A stretch of DNA of 64,000 bases from NCBI RefSeq assembly GCF_030271535.1, contig NZ_JASCXJ010000013.1, positions 1 to 64,000 of the forward strand, read 5' to 3'. Position 1 is the stretch's first letter; each line of letters starts with the position of its first letter. Shown in pieces: positions 45,017-54,718 of this stretch. The notes below the pieces were generated by a model. It was not told the origin of the DNA. It made no database searches and saw only the letters and a list, made by a program, of their open reading frames with translations. The DNA comes from Nocardiopsis sp. ATB16-24 (GTDB lineage: Bacteria; Actinomycetota; Actinomycetes; Streptosporangiales; Streptosporangiaceae). Both the position numbers and the translations under genes were made by a program.

Positions 45017-47722
45017 TCAGAGACTGGCTCCGGCCTCCCCGCCCACGAGCGACTCCACTCCGCTCTCCGACATCGGTCGGGCCACAAGGAAGCCCTGCCC
45101 GTGGTCACAGCCCATCGTGCGCAGCTGCTCCAGCTGTTCGGGACGTTCGATGCCCTCCGCCACCACCTGCACGCCCAGGTCGCGCCCCAGTTGGACGATC
45201 GTGTGCGTGAGCAGCGTGACCGTGTCGTCACGCCCCAGGTCGGCCACGAACGAGGGGTCGATCTTGATCGCGTCCACGCTCAGTCTGCGCAGGTGCGCCA
45301 AGGAGGCGTAACCCATCCCGTAGTCGTCGATGGCCAGCCGCACACCCAGCTCGCGCAGCTCGCTCAGGCGCTGCACGGCCTCGCCGACGTCGTCGAGCAG
45401 GACCTCCTCGTCGACCTCCAGGGTGAGCACCTCGGCGGGAAGTCCGCTCTCGGCGAGGATGCCGGCCACCCTCTCCACGAAGCGCGGGGACAACACCTGC
45501 TTCACCGACAGGTTCACCGACAGGCCGATGTCCCAGTCCGAGAGACGCCACACCGAGACCTTCTCACAGGCCTCGCGCAGGATCCTCTCCCCCAACGGCA
45601 CGATCAACCCCGACTCCTCGGCCGCCCCGATGAAGGCCTCGGGGCCCACCACCTCGCCGTCGCGCCTCCACCGCACCAGGGCCTCCACCGAGGTCACCCG
45701 CGAGCTGCCCAGGTCGACCACGGGCTGGTACTCCAGGAAGAACTCGTCCTCGACCAGTGCCCGGCGCAGCCGCATCTGCAATTCCAGACGTGAGACCACG
45801 GTGTCGTGCATGTGGGCGGCGTAGACCTCCACGTGGTCGGTGCCCCGCTCCTTGGCGCGGGCCATCGCCACGTCGGCGTTGCGCAGCAGCTCGCCGCTGT
45901 CGGTGGTCGACTCGGCGAAGGCCACACCGATGCTGGCGGTCAGCAGGATGTCCCGGTCGGCGACCTGGAAGGGCTCGGAGGCGATCACCCGTCCCAGACG
46001 TTCGGCCATGTCCACCACCTGCTGGGCCTTGGGCACGTCCTCCACCAGGACCGCGAACTCGTCGCCGCCCCAGCGGGCCACGGTCGCGTTGGAGTCCAGT
46101 TCCCCGCGCAGCCTGCGTGCGGCCTGGCCGAGCAGGTGGTCGCCGCGCACGTGCCCCGCGGAGTCGTTGACCGCGGTGAAACCGTCCAGGTCCAGGAAGA
46201 TCACCGCGACCTCCCCGGCGGGTTCCTCGCTCATCGCCCGGTGCGCCAGCACGTCGCCGGCGCGCTCCTCCAGGTAGGCGCGGTTGGGGAGCCCGGTCAC
46301 ACCGTCGTGGAAGGTCAGGTGCCGGACCTCGTTCTGCAACGCCACCTGGGCGCTGATGTCGCGCGTGGTCACCAACAGTCGGTCGGGCTCCCCCGGCTGT
46401 TCGTACAGCGAGATCGTGGACTCGGTGTGCCGCCAGGTGCCGTCCGCCGCCCGGACCCGTAGGCGCATGTGCACGCCCTGGGCACCACGCTCGGTGAACA
46501 GGTCGGTGATCCCCTTGGTGCGCCCCAGGTCCTCCGGATGGATGAGCGCGGTGACGGGCGCGGCGAGCACGTCCTGGAGTCGGTAACCGAAGGCCTCGGC
46601 CGTGCCGGGGCTGACGTAGTGCACGCCCCCGTCCCGGTCCAGGATGAGGATCACGTCACCGCTGTTGCGCGCCAGTTCGTGGAAGTGGACCTCACGGTTG
46701 CGCACCATACGGGCCAGGGTGGAGTTCTCCTCCAACATGCCCATCATCCGCACCAACAGCACCACGACCGCGGTACCCGCGGCCAGTGGCAGCACGGGGG
46801 CGACCCCGGGCAGCCGAAGCCCGGCCACGGTGAGCACCACGGCCGCCACGAACATGGCGGCGACGGCGGCGAGCTCGGGCGCGAACCGGTACAGGCCCCT
46901 GCCGGTGATACGGCGGGGACTGAGGCCCGGACGGTTCCCCACCGACCAGGGGAGGGATCCCAGCAGGACGAAGCCCAGGAACCGCACCGGGTGTTCGATC
47001 CCTCCGGCGATGGGCGGTCCGGTCAGCCGGGTGAGCGCGCCGAGCAGGTCCGCGCCGGCGATGACGATGAGCGAACCGATCGCCACCAGCACCGCGCGCC
47101 GCGTACTGTGCGGCGACATGAAGACCAGCGGTACGAGCAGGCACAGCACGACGATGTCGGCGACCGGGTAGACCAGTGCGAAGCCGAGGAAACCGGCGCC
47201 CTCCCCCAGCTCTCGGTAGAGCGGGGAGAACAGCAGCAGCCACACCACGGAGAACACCGCGGCTGCGCACACGTAGCTGTCGGTGACGTGCCGTACCGCG
47301 GTCCGGACACCGCCCGGCCAGGGAGCGAACCTGGTGAAGCCGACCACGAAGAGCGGCAGGGCGGTCAGCGCGAAGAGGTCCCCGAGGGTGAGAGACAGGG
47401 GCGATCCGGAGCTGAAGAGTCGTGTCAGGCCATGGGTGAGACCGCCCGCGCACCAGGCGAGGGCGGCGAAACCGAGGTGACGCAGCGCGGACGCCCCGTC
47501 CACCCCGTCGGCCTGGACACTCCTGCCCGCACCGGTGGTCGTCCAGCGCCGCGAGGCGTGGAGCAGGGACAACCCGGCCGCCCCGGCGGCGAGGGAGGTC
47601 GGCCACTCGCCGAGTTCGGCGGTCACCGTGGTCTCCGCCAGGGGGACGAAGGTCCCCACGACGTAGAACAGCGACAGCACGCCCAGGGCGACGACCCCCA
47701 GACGGTGTGCCCAGGTTCCCAT
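45017..47722 (-). CDS. Membrane PAS-GGDEF-EAL protein (c-di-GMP turnover)
   Basis: The 901-aa product starts at ATG 47722 with GGGAGG six bases upstream. About ten membrane helices span residues 8-345. A PAS domain (about 365-480, HFHELARNSGDVILILDRDG) follows. The GGDEF domain (about 485-645) keeps RWGGDEFAV. The EAL domain (about 655-895) has EALVRWRR, VNLSVKQ, DDYGMGYASL (usually DDFGTGYSSL), IKIDPSFV and VVAEGIE. Most catalytic residues for making and breaking c-di-GMP are present, so it may be bifunctional. It would report membrane or redox state to development. Its position next to ilvB is conserved in Streptomyces. Confidence 0.9.
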   Translation of the reverse strand: MGTWAHRLGVVALGVLSLFYVVGTFVPLAETTVTAELGEWPTSLAAGAAGLSLLHASRRWTTTGAGRSVQADGVDGASALRHLGFAALAWCAGGLTHGLTRLFSSGSPLSLTLGDLFALTALPLFVVGFTRFAPWPGGVRTAVRHVTDSYVCAAAVFSVVWLLLFSPLYRELGEGAGFLGFALVYPVADIVVLCLLVPLVFMSPHSTRRAVLVAIGSLIVIAGADLLGALTRLTGPPIAGGIEHPVRFLGFVLLGSLPWSVGNRPGLSPRRITGRGLYRFAPELAAVAAMFVAAVVLTVAGLRLPGVAPVLPLAAGTAVVVLLVRMMGMLEENSTLARMVRNREVHFHELARNSGDVILILDRDGGVHYVSPGTAEAFGYRLQDVLAAPVTALIHPEDLGRTKGITDLFTERGAQGVHMRLRVRAADGTWRHTESTISLYEQPGEPDRLLVTTRDISAQVALQNEVRHLTFHDGVTGLPNRAYLEERAGDVLAHRAMSEEPAGEVAVIFLDLDGFTAVNDSAGHVRGDHLLGQAARRLRGELDSNATVARWGGDEFAVLVEDVPKAQQVVDMAERLGRVIASEPFQVADRDILLTASIGVAFAESTTDSGELLRNADVAMARAKERGTDHVEVYAAHMHDTVVSRLELQMRLRRALVEDEFFLEYQPVVDLGSSRVTSVEALVRWRRDGEVVGPEAFIGAAEESGLIVPLGERILREACEKVSVWRLSDWDIGLSVNLSVKQVLSPRFVERVAGILAESGLPAEVLTLEVDEEVLLDDVGEAVQRLSELRELGVRLAIDDYGMGYASLAHLRRLSVDAIKIDPSFVADLGRDDTVTLLTHTIVQLGRDLGVQVVAEGIERPEQLEQLRTMGCDHGQGFLVARPMSESGVESLVGGEAGASL

Positions 47723-48078
47723 CACAGGCCTCCCGGTGGGCGCGCCACCGCCGACACGGCGTTCGTCCGCCGTCGCGCTCTCTCCTTCATGGAGCACCCA
47801 CCTCGCGTCGTTCGAGTCCGGACGCGGCACAGCGTCCGACAGCGCGTCCGCCGCCGGAATCTCACGGGACCGGGACGGAACTGGTGGCGAAGACGACCCG
47901 AGGAGCCGCACACGCCCCGTGCGCCGCAACACTACGCAGTCAAGGTCACACAGCGATTGAGGACCGGACGAGAGATGACGACGAAAAGATCACACAGGGT
48001 GACCACCGTACGTTCTCCGGTCGATGGCGTCCCACGGGGCCCGCGGTCGGGTGCGCCTTCCCCCCACGGGGCCCGCGC
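47723..48078. other. Intergenic region between the GGDEF-EAL gene and gatB
   Basis: No gene is supported. It holds the promoter region of the GGDEF-EAL gene and the downstream side of gatB; no clear hairpin or operator was recognised. Confidence 0.5.
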
Positions 48079-49626
48079 TCAACCCACCCCGAGCCTTTCC
48101 AGGATCAGTTCGCGGGCTCGCCCGGCGTCGGCCTGGCCCCTGGTCGCCTTCATGACCGCGCCCACCAGGGCTCCGGCCGCGGCGACCTTGCCTCCGCGCA
48201 CCTTGTCCGCGATATCGGGGTTGCCCGCGATCGCCTCGTCCACGGCCGCGCCGAGTGCGCCGTCGTCACTGACGACCTTCAGTCCGCGAGCCTCGACCAC
48301 CTCGTCCGGTTCGCCCTCGCCGGCCAGGACTCCCTCCACCACCTGACGGGCGAGCTTGTTGGTGAGCGTGCCCTCCTCCACCAGGGCGATGATCCGGGCG
48401 ACCTGTGCGGGGGTGATGGGCAGATCGCCCAGCTCCACCTCCTGCTCGGTGGCACGGCGGGAGAGTTCGTTCATCCAGAGTTTGCGGGCCTCGGACGCGG
48501 GGGCGCCCTCGGCCACGGTCGCCTCCACCAGGCCGATGGCGTCGGCGTTGACGAGGTCGCGCAGTTCGGTGTCGGTGAGGTTCCACTCCGCGCGCACCCG
48601 GGCGCGCTGGGCCGCGGGCAGTTCCGGAATGGTGGCGCGCAGTTGCTCCACCCACTCCTGCGAGGGAGCCACGGGGACCAGGTCCGGGTCCGGGAAGTAC
48701 CGGTAGTCCTGCGCCTCCTCCTTCGAACGGCCCGAGACGCTGCGACCGGTGTTCTCCTGGAAGTGACGTGTCTCCTGCACGACCCTCTGTCCGGCCTCCA
48801 GCACGCCGGCCTGACGCTCGATCTCCGAGCGCACGGCCCGCTCGATCGAACGCAGTGAGTTGACGTTCTTGGTCTCGCTCCGGGTCCCCCACTCGTCGGC
48901 GCCACGACGGTTGATCGAGACGTTGACGTCGCAGCGCATGGAACCCTCCTCCATGCGCACGTCGGAGATGCCCAGCGCGCGTACCAGGTCGCGCAGCTCG
49001 GCGGCGTAGGCGCGGGCCACCTGGGGCGCCAGCTCACCGGTACCGGTGATGGGCTTGGTGACGATCTCCAACAGCGGGATGCCCGCCCGGTTGTAGTCGA
49101 CGATGGAGTAGTCGGCACCGTGGATGCGACCGGTGGCCCCGCCCACGTGGGAGGTCTTGCCGGTGTCCTCCTCCATGTGGACACGCTCGATCTCCACGCG
49201 GAACTCGCGCGGCCCCTCGGGGGTGTCGACCGTGACGTCGAGGTGGCCGTCGACACAGATGGGCTCGTCGTACTGGGAGATCTGGTAGTTCTTCGGCATG
49301 TCCGGATAGAAGTAGTTCTTCCGGGCGAAGCGGCCCCACGGAGCGACGGAGCAGTTCAGCGCCAACCCCAGACGGATGGCGCCCTCGACCGCTTTTTCGT
49401 TGACCACCGGCAGCGAGCCGGGCAGCGCCAGGCAGACCGGGCACACCTGCGTGTTGGGCGCGGCCCCGAACGCGGTGGGGCAGGAACAGAACATCTTGGA
49501 AGCGGTGCCCAGCTCGATATGGGTCTCCAGGCCGAGCACGGGCTCATATGTGGCCAGCGCCTGCTCGTACTCCACCGGTGCGGGACCGCTGTTCGTGACA
49601 GGGCTAGGAGTTACCGCGTGGGCCAT
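48079..49626 (-). CDS. gatB: Asp/Glu-tRNA amidotransferase subunit B
   Basis: The 515-aa tRNA-binding and kinase subunit of GatCAB activates Glu-tRNA(Gln) or Asp-tRNA(Asn). [37 protein letters not shown] and [21 protein letters not shown] are the cradle-domain signatures, including the zinc cysteines. [12 protein letters not shown] and a C-terminal YqeY-like tail (about 355-515) complete it. ATG 49626. Unlike the usual gatCAB order, two thioester-domain genes lie between it and gatA on the opposite strand. Confidence 0.95.
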   Translation of the reverse strand: MAHAVTPSPVTNSGPAPVEYEQALATYEPVLGLETHIELGTASKMFCSCPTAFGAAPNTQVCPVCLALPGSLPVVNEKAVEGAIRLGLALNCSVAPWGRFARKNYFYPDMPKNYQISQYDEPICVDGHLDVTVDTPEGPREFRVEIERVHMEEDTGKTSHVGGATGRIHGADYSIVDYNRAGIPLLEIVTKPITGTGELAPQVARAYAAELRDLVRALGISDVRMEEGSMRCDVNVSINRRGADEWGTRSETKNVNSLRSIERAVRSEIERQAGVLEAGQRVVQETRHFQENTGRSVSGRSKEEAQDYRYFPDPDLVPVAPSQEWVEQLRATIPELPAAQRARVRAEWNLTDTELRDLVNADAIGLVEATVAEGAPASEARKLWMNELSRRATEQEVELGDLPITPAQVARIIALVEEGTLTNKLARQVVEGVLAGEGEPDEVVEARGLKVVSDDGALGAAVDEAIAGNPDIADKVRGGKVAAAGALVGAVMKATRGQADAGRARELILERLGVG

Positions 49627-49869
49627 CGCCGAAAACCCGTTTCCTTAGAGGACATACCTTCCAGCTCAGAGTACCGAGGGTACGAGGGTGGAGCGCCCGG
49701 GACCCGGGACACCGAAGTGTCACCGCACATCACGGCCAGTACACGATTGGGCCGCTGTCCAGGGAATGCCCGCTGTTCCGGGGGGTCCGGCGGTTAACCT
49801 GGTCGTTCCAGATGATGTCCCGCCGGTCGGTCCCCACGGTGGCCGCCGCCCTCGCCCGGGAGCGCAAGC

Positions 49870-51030
49870 ATGTCAGGCATCCTGCGTCGGTGCGCCACGC
49901 TGCTCTGCGCCGTCGTCGTGGTCGGTGCCCTGGCCGGTGTCCCCGCCGCCGGCGCCGACGGGTTCTCCCGGTTGGATCGCGACCCGGTCGAGGGCGAGCC
50001 CCTCACCCTCACCGACGGCAGGGAGATCGGCACGGCCCTGTTCAGTCTGCGCGTGGCGGACCACGATTCGGTGCAGGCCTACTCCGCGGCCTCCGACAAG
50101 GAGGTCCACCCACGCGCCGCCTACGTGGAGTCAGTGTGGTCGGACGTTGAGCAATGGACCGAAACCCTCGGGGAAACGGACCCCCCCGATCGGGCGAGCT
50201 GGATCGTCTCCCACTCCTATCCGACGCTCGACCTGTCTCCTCTGGCGGAGGAGACCGGGCTGCCCCCGCTGCGGGAACAACAGGCGATCGCGGGCACCCA
50301 GGCCGCCCTGTGGCACGTGCTGGAAGGGGCGGAGCCGGACCGCGACGCCAACGACGACGCCGTCCTCGCCCTGTACGACCATCTGGTGGAGGGCAGCGCG
50401 GCGGCCGTCGACAACACCGTCTCCCGTTCCCTGGAGATCACCCCGTCACAGGTGGAGGCGACCGCACCGGAGGAACCGCTGGGGCCGCTGACCGTGCACG
50501 TCTCCGGAGCGGGACCGGTGAAGGCCTCGGTCCGGGGCGCTCCGGCGTCGTGGCTGGTCGACGCGGAGGGGGAACAGGTGACCCAGGTACGCGACGGCGA
50601 GGAGGTCTTCCTCAGGGTGGACCCCTCGGTACCCGCGGGGGTGGTGACCCTGCACGTGCGCGGTCAGTCGGTGCCGTTGCCCCAGGGGCGTCTGTTCACC
50701 GGACGGGACGGTGTGCGCACCCAGCCGTTGGTGACGGCGGAGGCGGGCTCGGCCACGAGTGTGGACACCGCGACGTTCACCTGGCGGCCCGAAGCCGTCC
50801 CCGAGGAGCCTCCCTCTCCGGGGCCGGCGAAGGACGAGGAGCCCTCGCCCGAGGAGGTCGTGCGCACGGACGCCTCGGAAGCGGAGGTATCCCCAGAAGC
50901 GGATGACCGAATCCAGGAAGAGGATCTGGCCAACACCGGTACCTGGCTGTCGGGACTTCTGGTCATCGCGGGGGCCCTGGTCGTATCCGGCCTGATCATC
51001 CTGGTCCTGGGGCGGAAACGGCGTGACTGA
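49870..51030 (+). CDS. Surface protein with degenerate thioester (TQXA) domain and LANTG anchor
   Basis: The 386-aa product has a signal peptide (about 1-29) and an N-terminal thioester-like domain in which TQAALWHVLEG (Gln144) is retained. The position of the partner cysteine is Ser72 (VQAYSAASD, against LKMYCIDFE in the neighbour), so no thioester can form. Beta-rich Ig-like segments follow, then an acidic Pro/Glu linker. A sorting signal has LANTG at 353-357, a hydrophobic helix and RKRRD. LAxTG is the form favoured by class E sortases in actinomycetes. GGGAG precedes ATG 49870. It is paralogous to the next gene. Confidence 0.82.
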   Translation: MSGILRRCATLLCAVVVVGALAGVPAAGADGFSRLDRDPVEGEPLTLTDGREIGTALFSLRVADHDSVQAYSAASDKEVHPRAAYVESVWSDVEQWTETLGETDPPDRASWIVSHSYPTLDLSPLAEETGLPPLREQQAIAGTQAALWHVLEGAEPDRDANDDAVLALYDHLVEGSAAAVDNTVSRSLEITPSQVEATAPEEPLGPLTVHVSGAGPVKASVRGAPASWLVDAEGEQVTQVRDGEEVFLRVDPSVPAGVVTLHVRGQSVPLPQGRLFTGRDGVRTQPLVTAEAGSATSVDTATFTWRPEAVPEEPPSPGPAKDEEPSPEEVVRTDASEAEVSPEADDRIQEEDLANTGTWLSGLLVIAGALVVSGLIILVLGRKRRD

Positions 51031-51428
51031 GCGGAACCAAGGACGCGCGAAGCCGCATCTGGTTGCCTGACTTTCGGCCATAATATGGTTTCTCTTGCTT
51101 CTCTTTTTTTCCTGCCCGTATTCGGTCACATTTTTGCGAACCGGCTTGGAACCGGGCAGAAGGATCGCTAGTATCGAGCACGCGTTGGCACCCCTACGGC
51201 CGAGTGCGGCGAGCTCCCGCGTCACAGCAAGCCCACCCGGAAAGATCGCGCCCACCCCACGCGGCGCACATCTCCCGAGTCCGACATGGTGAACCCCCGG
51301 GTGAACGCACGAGGTGGCCTCTCGCCAGGCCGCCGAGCCGTAGCCACCGCATCCGTCCTACCGGTTTCTCACTGCCCCTTGGGCGGATACCCCTATCCGG
51401 TTACTCCTAGAACACACCGGGACACGAT
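51031..51428 (+). promoter_or_regulatory. Promoter and long 5' untranslated region of the second TQXA gene
   Basis: A good promoter is TTGGAA (51146-51151), 17-bp spacer, TAGTAT (51169-51174). It implies a leader of roughly 250 nt before the TTG start. T-rich tracts at about 51090-51140 lie upstream. No gene or recognisable riboswitch was seen. Confidence 0.6.
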
Positions 51429-52649
51429 TTGAGTAAATCCTCTCTCCCCCGTACCGCCGGGCGCGCGGGCCTCGCGGCCACCGCCGCCGCGTTCCTGGCC
51501 TTCGGCCTCGCCGCCCCCGCGGCCGCCGACGTGGAGACCTCTGACAGCTCCGCTCGCGGTCAGTACGTCGGCAACGCCGAGACCGGCGTTCGGGTCTCCA
51601 TGGGCGGCAGCACCATCGGGACCACCCTCTTCAACATGGAACTCGAAGACGGTGCGGTCCTGAAGATGTACTGCATCGACTTCGAGACGAGCATTCGCTC
51701 GAACGCGTGGTACCTGGAGGACGACTGGGCCAACTACCCGGGCAAGGGCGACTTCGCCGAGCCCGCCAAGGTCCACTGGATCCTCCAGAACGGTTACCCG
51801 GCCGTGAGCGCCGAGGACCTGGCCGCCGCCGCGGGCATCAACCGCCTCACCAAGGACGAGGCCCTGGGCGCCACCCAGGCCGCGATCTGGCACTTCAGCA
51901 ACGGTGTGGACCTGGACGCTCGTAACCAGCCCAACGTCAAGGCCCTGTACGAGTACCTCACCTCCAACGCCGAGGACCTGCCCCAGACCGCGGAGCCCGA
52001 GGCCTCCCTGAAGATCACCCCGGGTGAGGCCTCCGGCAAGGCCGGCGAGACCATCGGCGAGTTCGTCATCGAGACGAGCGCGGCCTCCATCCCGGTCGAC
52101 CTGACCGCCCCCGAGGGCGTCGAGCTCGTCGACCTGGAGACCGGCGAGCCGGTCACGGAGGTCGGCAACGGCGACAAGGTCGGCTTCTCGGTTCCGGCCG
52201 ACGCCGAGCCGGGCGAGGCCGCCTTCTCCCTGGAGACCACGGCCACCGTCGAGGTGGGCCGCCTCTTCAAGGGTGAGAGCAAGAAGCCGACCCAGACCCT
52301 GGTCACCGCCGAGGGCGGACAGACCAGCGTCTCCGCGTCCGCCTCCGCCACCTGGACCGAGGGCGAGCCCGAGGTCCCGGAGGAGCCGAGCGAGCCCGAG
52401 GAGACCCCCGAGCCGGAGGAGCCGGAGTCCCCGGAGCCGAGCGAGCCCGAGGAGCCGCAGGAGCCCCAGGAGCCCGGCGACAAGCCGACCCCGCCCGCGG
52501 ACGACAAGAAGGAGCCGACCCTGCCGGTGACCGGTGGCGCTCTGGCCGGCCTGGTGGCCGCCGGTGTGGCCGCTCTGGGCGCTGGTGGCGGCGCGATCTA
52601 CTTCAGCCGCAAGCGCAAGGCCGCCAACACCGAGGACGTGGAGGGCTGA
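51429..52649 (+). CDS. Thioester-domain (TQXA) surface adhesin-like protein, LPVTG-anchored
   Basis: The 406-aa product starts at TTG 51429. A signal peptide (about 1-33) precedes a thioester domain (about 45-175) with Cys82 in MYCIDFE and Gln150 in TQAAIWHFSNG, the pair that forms the internal thioester able to bond covalently to amines on surfaces or host proteins. An Ig-like stretch (175-315) and a Pro/Glu stalk of EPEEPESPEPSEPEEP type (316-360) follow. The sorting signal is LPVTG at 365-369, a hydrophobic helix and SRKRK. It would be linked to peptidoglycan by a sortase not encoded here. Adhesion in soil or mycelial contact is inferred. Confidence 0.88.
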   Translation: MSKSSLPRTAGRAGLAATAAAFLAFGLAAPAAADVETSDSSARGQYVGNAETGVRVSMGGSTIGTTLFNMELEDGAVLKMYCIDFETSIRSNAWYLEDDWANYPGKGDFAEPAKVHWILQNGYPAVSAEDLAAAAGINRLTKDEALGATQAAIWHFSNGVDLDARNQPNVKALYEYLTSNAEDLPQTAEPEASLKITPGEASGKAGETIGEFVIETSAASIPVDLTAPEGVELVDLETGEPVTEVGNGDKVGFSVPADAEPGEAAFSLETTATVEVGRLFKGESKKPTQTLVTAEGGQTSVSASASATWTEGEPEVPEEPSEPEETPEPEEPESPEPSEPEEPQEPQEPGDKPTPPADDKKEPTLPVTGGALAGLVAAGVAALGAGGGAIYFSRKRKAANTEDVEG

Positions 52650-52683
52650 TCCCCTTCCGACCGCCTCATGGCGGTGGTGCCTG

Positions 52684-52730
52684 AGGGCCCGTTCCCGTGG
52701 GAGACCGCGGGGACGGGCCCTCCCCCTTTT
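52684..52730 (+). terminator. Terminator of the LPVTG surface protein gene
   Basis: A 9-bp AGGGCCCGT/ACGGGCCCT stem (52684-52692 with 52713-52721) is followed by CCCCCTTTTCCTC. Confidence 0.7.
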
Positions 52731-52751
52731 CCTCTCGGGGTCGTGAAGAAC

Positions 52752-52788
52752 GAGCGCCCGCCGTCCCGGAAAGGGACGACGGGCGCTC
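52752..52788. terminator. Second hairpin, convergent with gatA
   Basis: A 16-position stem (52752-52767 with 52773-52788) with one mismatch and a 5-nt GGAAA loop lies 18 bp from the gatA stop. Confidence 0.75.
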
Positions 52789-52806
52789 GGAACCGGTTCC
52801 GGCCTC

Positions 52807-54309
52807 TTACCCGGTCACCGCGTAGGGGTTGCGGGAGAGCAGGTCGCCGTCACGCTCGGTCAACGCGCTCTCGACCGCCGCCGCGACCCGGTAGGTGCGG
52901 TCGTCGGCCAGGGCCGGGGCCATGATCTGGAAGCCGACGGGAAGGCCGTCCTCGGGAGCCAGGCCGCACGGCACCGACAGCGAGGCGTTTCCGGCCATGT
53001 TGGACGGAATGGTGCACAGGTCGGCCAGGTACATGGCCATGGGGTCGTCGGCGCGCTCGCCGATGGAGAAGGCCGTGGTCGGTGTGGTCGGCGAGACCAG
53101 CACGTCCACGTTCTCGAAGGCGGCGTCGAAGTCGCGCTTGATCAGCGTGCGCACCTGCTGGGCGCTGCCGTAGTAGGCGTCGTAGTAACCGCTGGACAGG
53201 GCGTAGGTGCCCAACATGATGCGGCGCTTGACCTCGGGACCGAAGCCCTGGGCCCTGGTCAGCGACATGACCTCCTCGGCACTGCGCGTGCCGTCGTCGC
53301 CCACCCGCAGGCCGTAGCGCATGGCGTCGAAGCGGGCCAGGTTGGACGAGCACTCGCTGGGCGCGATGAGGTAGTACGCCGACAGGGCGGCGTCGAAACT
53401 CGGACAGGACAGTTCGACGACCTTGGCGCCCAGGGACTCCAGCAGCTCCAGGGTCTCGTGGAAGCGCTGACGCACACCCGCCTGGAAACCGTCGCCGTCC
53501 AGTTCCTTGACCACGCCCACGCGAAGACCCTCGACGTCGCCACGGCGGGCGGCCTCCACGACCTGCGGGACCGGCGCGTCGATGGAGGTGGAGTCACGCG
53601 GGTCGTGCCCGGAGAAGGCCTCGTGCAGCAGGGCCGCGTCGAGGACGTTGCGCGCGAACGGACCCGGGGTGTCCAGGGAGGAGGCGAAGGCGATGACCCC
53701 GTAGCGGGAGGAACCACCGTAGGTGGGCTTGGCCCCGACCAGACCGCACACCGCTGCGGGCTGACGGATCGAACCGCCGGTGTCGGTACCGGTGGCCAGG
53801 GGCGCCTCGAACGCGGCCACGGCCGCGGAGGAGCCTCCGGAGGAACCACCCGGCACGCGGTCGGTGTCCCAGGGGTTGCGGGTGACCTTGTAGGCGGAGT
53901 TCTCCGTGGAGGATCCCATGGCGAACTCGTCCATGTTGGTCTTGCCCAGGATGACCAGGCCCGCCTCGCGCAGGCGCGCGGTGACGGTGGCGTCGTAGGG
54001 CGGACGCCAGCCCTCCAGGATCCTGGAGGCCGAGGTGGTGGGCATGTCCTTGGTGGTGAACACGTCCTTGTGGGCGACCGGCACCCCGGCCAGCGGACCC
54101 AGCTCCTCACCGGCGGCGCGGCGGGCGTCCACCGCGCGGGCCTGCTCCAGGACGGTCTCGCGGTCCACGTGCAGGTAGGCGCCGATCCGGCCGTCCACGG
54201 CCTCGATCCGGTCCAGGTAGGCGGTGGCGGTCTCCTCCGCGGAGACCTGTCCCTCCCGGATGGCCTCGCCGAGCCGGGCGGCGGTCATGCCGACGATGTC
54301 GCTCACCAC
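52807..54309 (-). CDS. gatA: Asp/Glu-tRNA amidotransferase subunit A
   Basis: The 500-aa amidase-signature subunit releases ammonia from glutamine and transfers it to the misacylated tRNA. The Ser-cisSer-Lys triad is visible as Lys in [10 protein letters not shown] (about 82) and the Ser residues of [15 protein letters not shown] (about 155-160). [16 protein letters not shown] is the glutaminase loop. It starts at GTG 54309 or the next GTG, touching the gatC stop by one base, so translation is coupled. gatB lies 3 kb away beyond two surface-protein genes. Confidence 0.95.
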   Translation of the reverse strand: MVSDIVGMTAARLGEAIREGQVSAEETATAYLDRIEAVDGRIGAYLHVDRETVLEQARAVDARRAAGEELGPLAGVPVAHKDVFTTKDMPTTSASRILEGWRPPYDATVTARLREAGLVILGKTNMDEFAMGSSTENSAYKVTRNPWDTDRVPGGSSGGSSAAVAAFEAPLATGTDTGGSIRQPAAVCGLVGAKPTYGGSSRYGVIAFASSLDTPGPFARNVLDAALLHEAFSGHDPRDSTSIDAPVPQVVEAARRGDVEGLRVGVVKELDGDGFQAGVRQRFHETLELLESLGAKVVELSCPSFDAALSAYYLIAPSECSSNLARFDAMRYGLRVGDDGTRSAEEVMSLTRAQGFGPEVKRRIMLGTYALSSGYYDAYYGSAQQVRTLIKRDFDAAFENVDVLVSPTTPTTAFSIGERADDPMAMYLADLCTIPSNMAGNASLSVPCGLAPEDGLPVGFQIMAPALADDRTYRVAAAVESALTERDGDLLSRNPYAVTG

Positions 54310-54608
54310 TACTCATCCTCTCCCAGGATCCGCGGGACCCGGAAACGCTGATCCTCCACCGCCGGGGCAGCGGCCATGGCCTGTTCGTGGGTGAGGCCGG
54401 GCCCGACCTCGTCGGGGCGGTAGACGTTGGTCAGCGGCAGGGCGTGCGAGCTGGGCGGAATGTCGCCCTTGGCGACCTCCTGCACCTTGGCCACGGCGGT
54501 GAGGATGTCACCGAGCTGGGCGGCGAGCGTGTCGAGCTCGCTCTCGTCGAGCGCCAGCCGCGACAACCGGGCGAGGTGTGCGACCTCATCGCGGGTGATG
54601 GCGGTCAT
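54309..54608 (-). CDS. gatC: Asp/Glu-tRNA amidotransferase subunit C
   Basis: The 99-aa subunit wraps around GatA and stabilises the complex. [20 protein letters not shown] opens the conserved helix, and [10 protein letters not shown]-like [20 protein letters not shown] is the belt region, ending [10 protein letters not shown] chose ATG 54608 for the family-typical length; the frame is open to 54650. Confidence 0.94.
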   Translation of the reverse strand: MTAITRDEVAHLARLSRLALDESELDTLAAQLGDILTAVAKVQEVAKGDIPPSSHALPLTNVYRPDEVGPGLTHEQAMAAAPAVEDQRFRVPRILGEDE

Positions 54609-54718
54609 GGATGAGAACCGTTTCTTCGGCGGAAGGACTGTCCCGTTCATCTTAGGACGCCGCTACCGGTGCCGGGGCGCCCCCGGTCCGGGGCCGGCTC
54701 CGGACCCCGGAGGCCGCG

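Noticed and set aside
52380-52500. Repeated Pro/Glu/Ser codons in the LPVTG surface protein
   Set aside because: A stalk-type low-complexity coding region, not a mobile element or CRISPR array.
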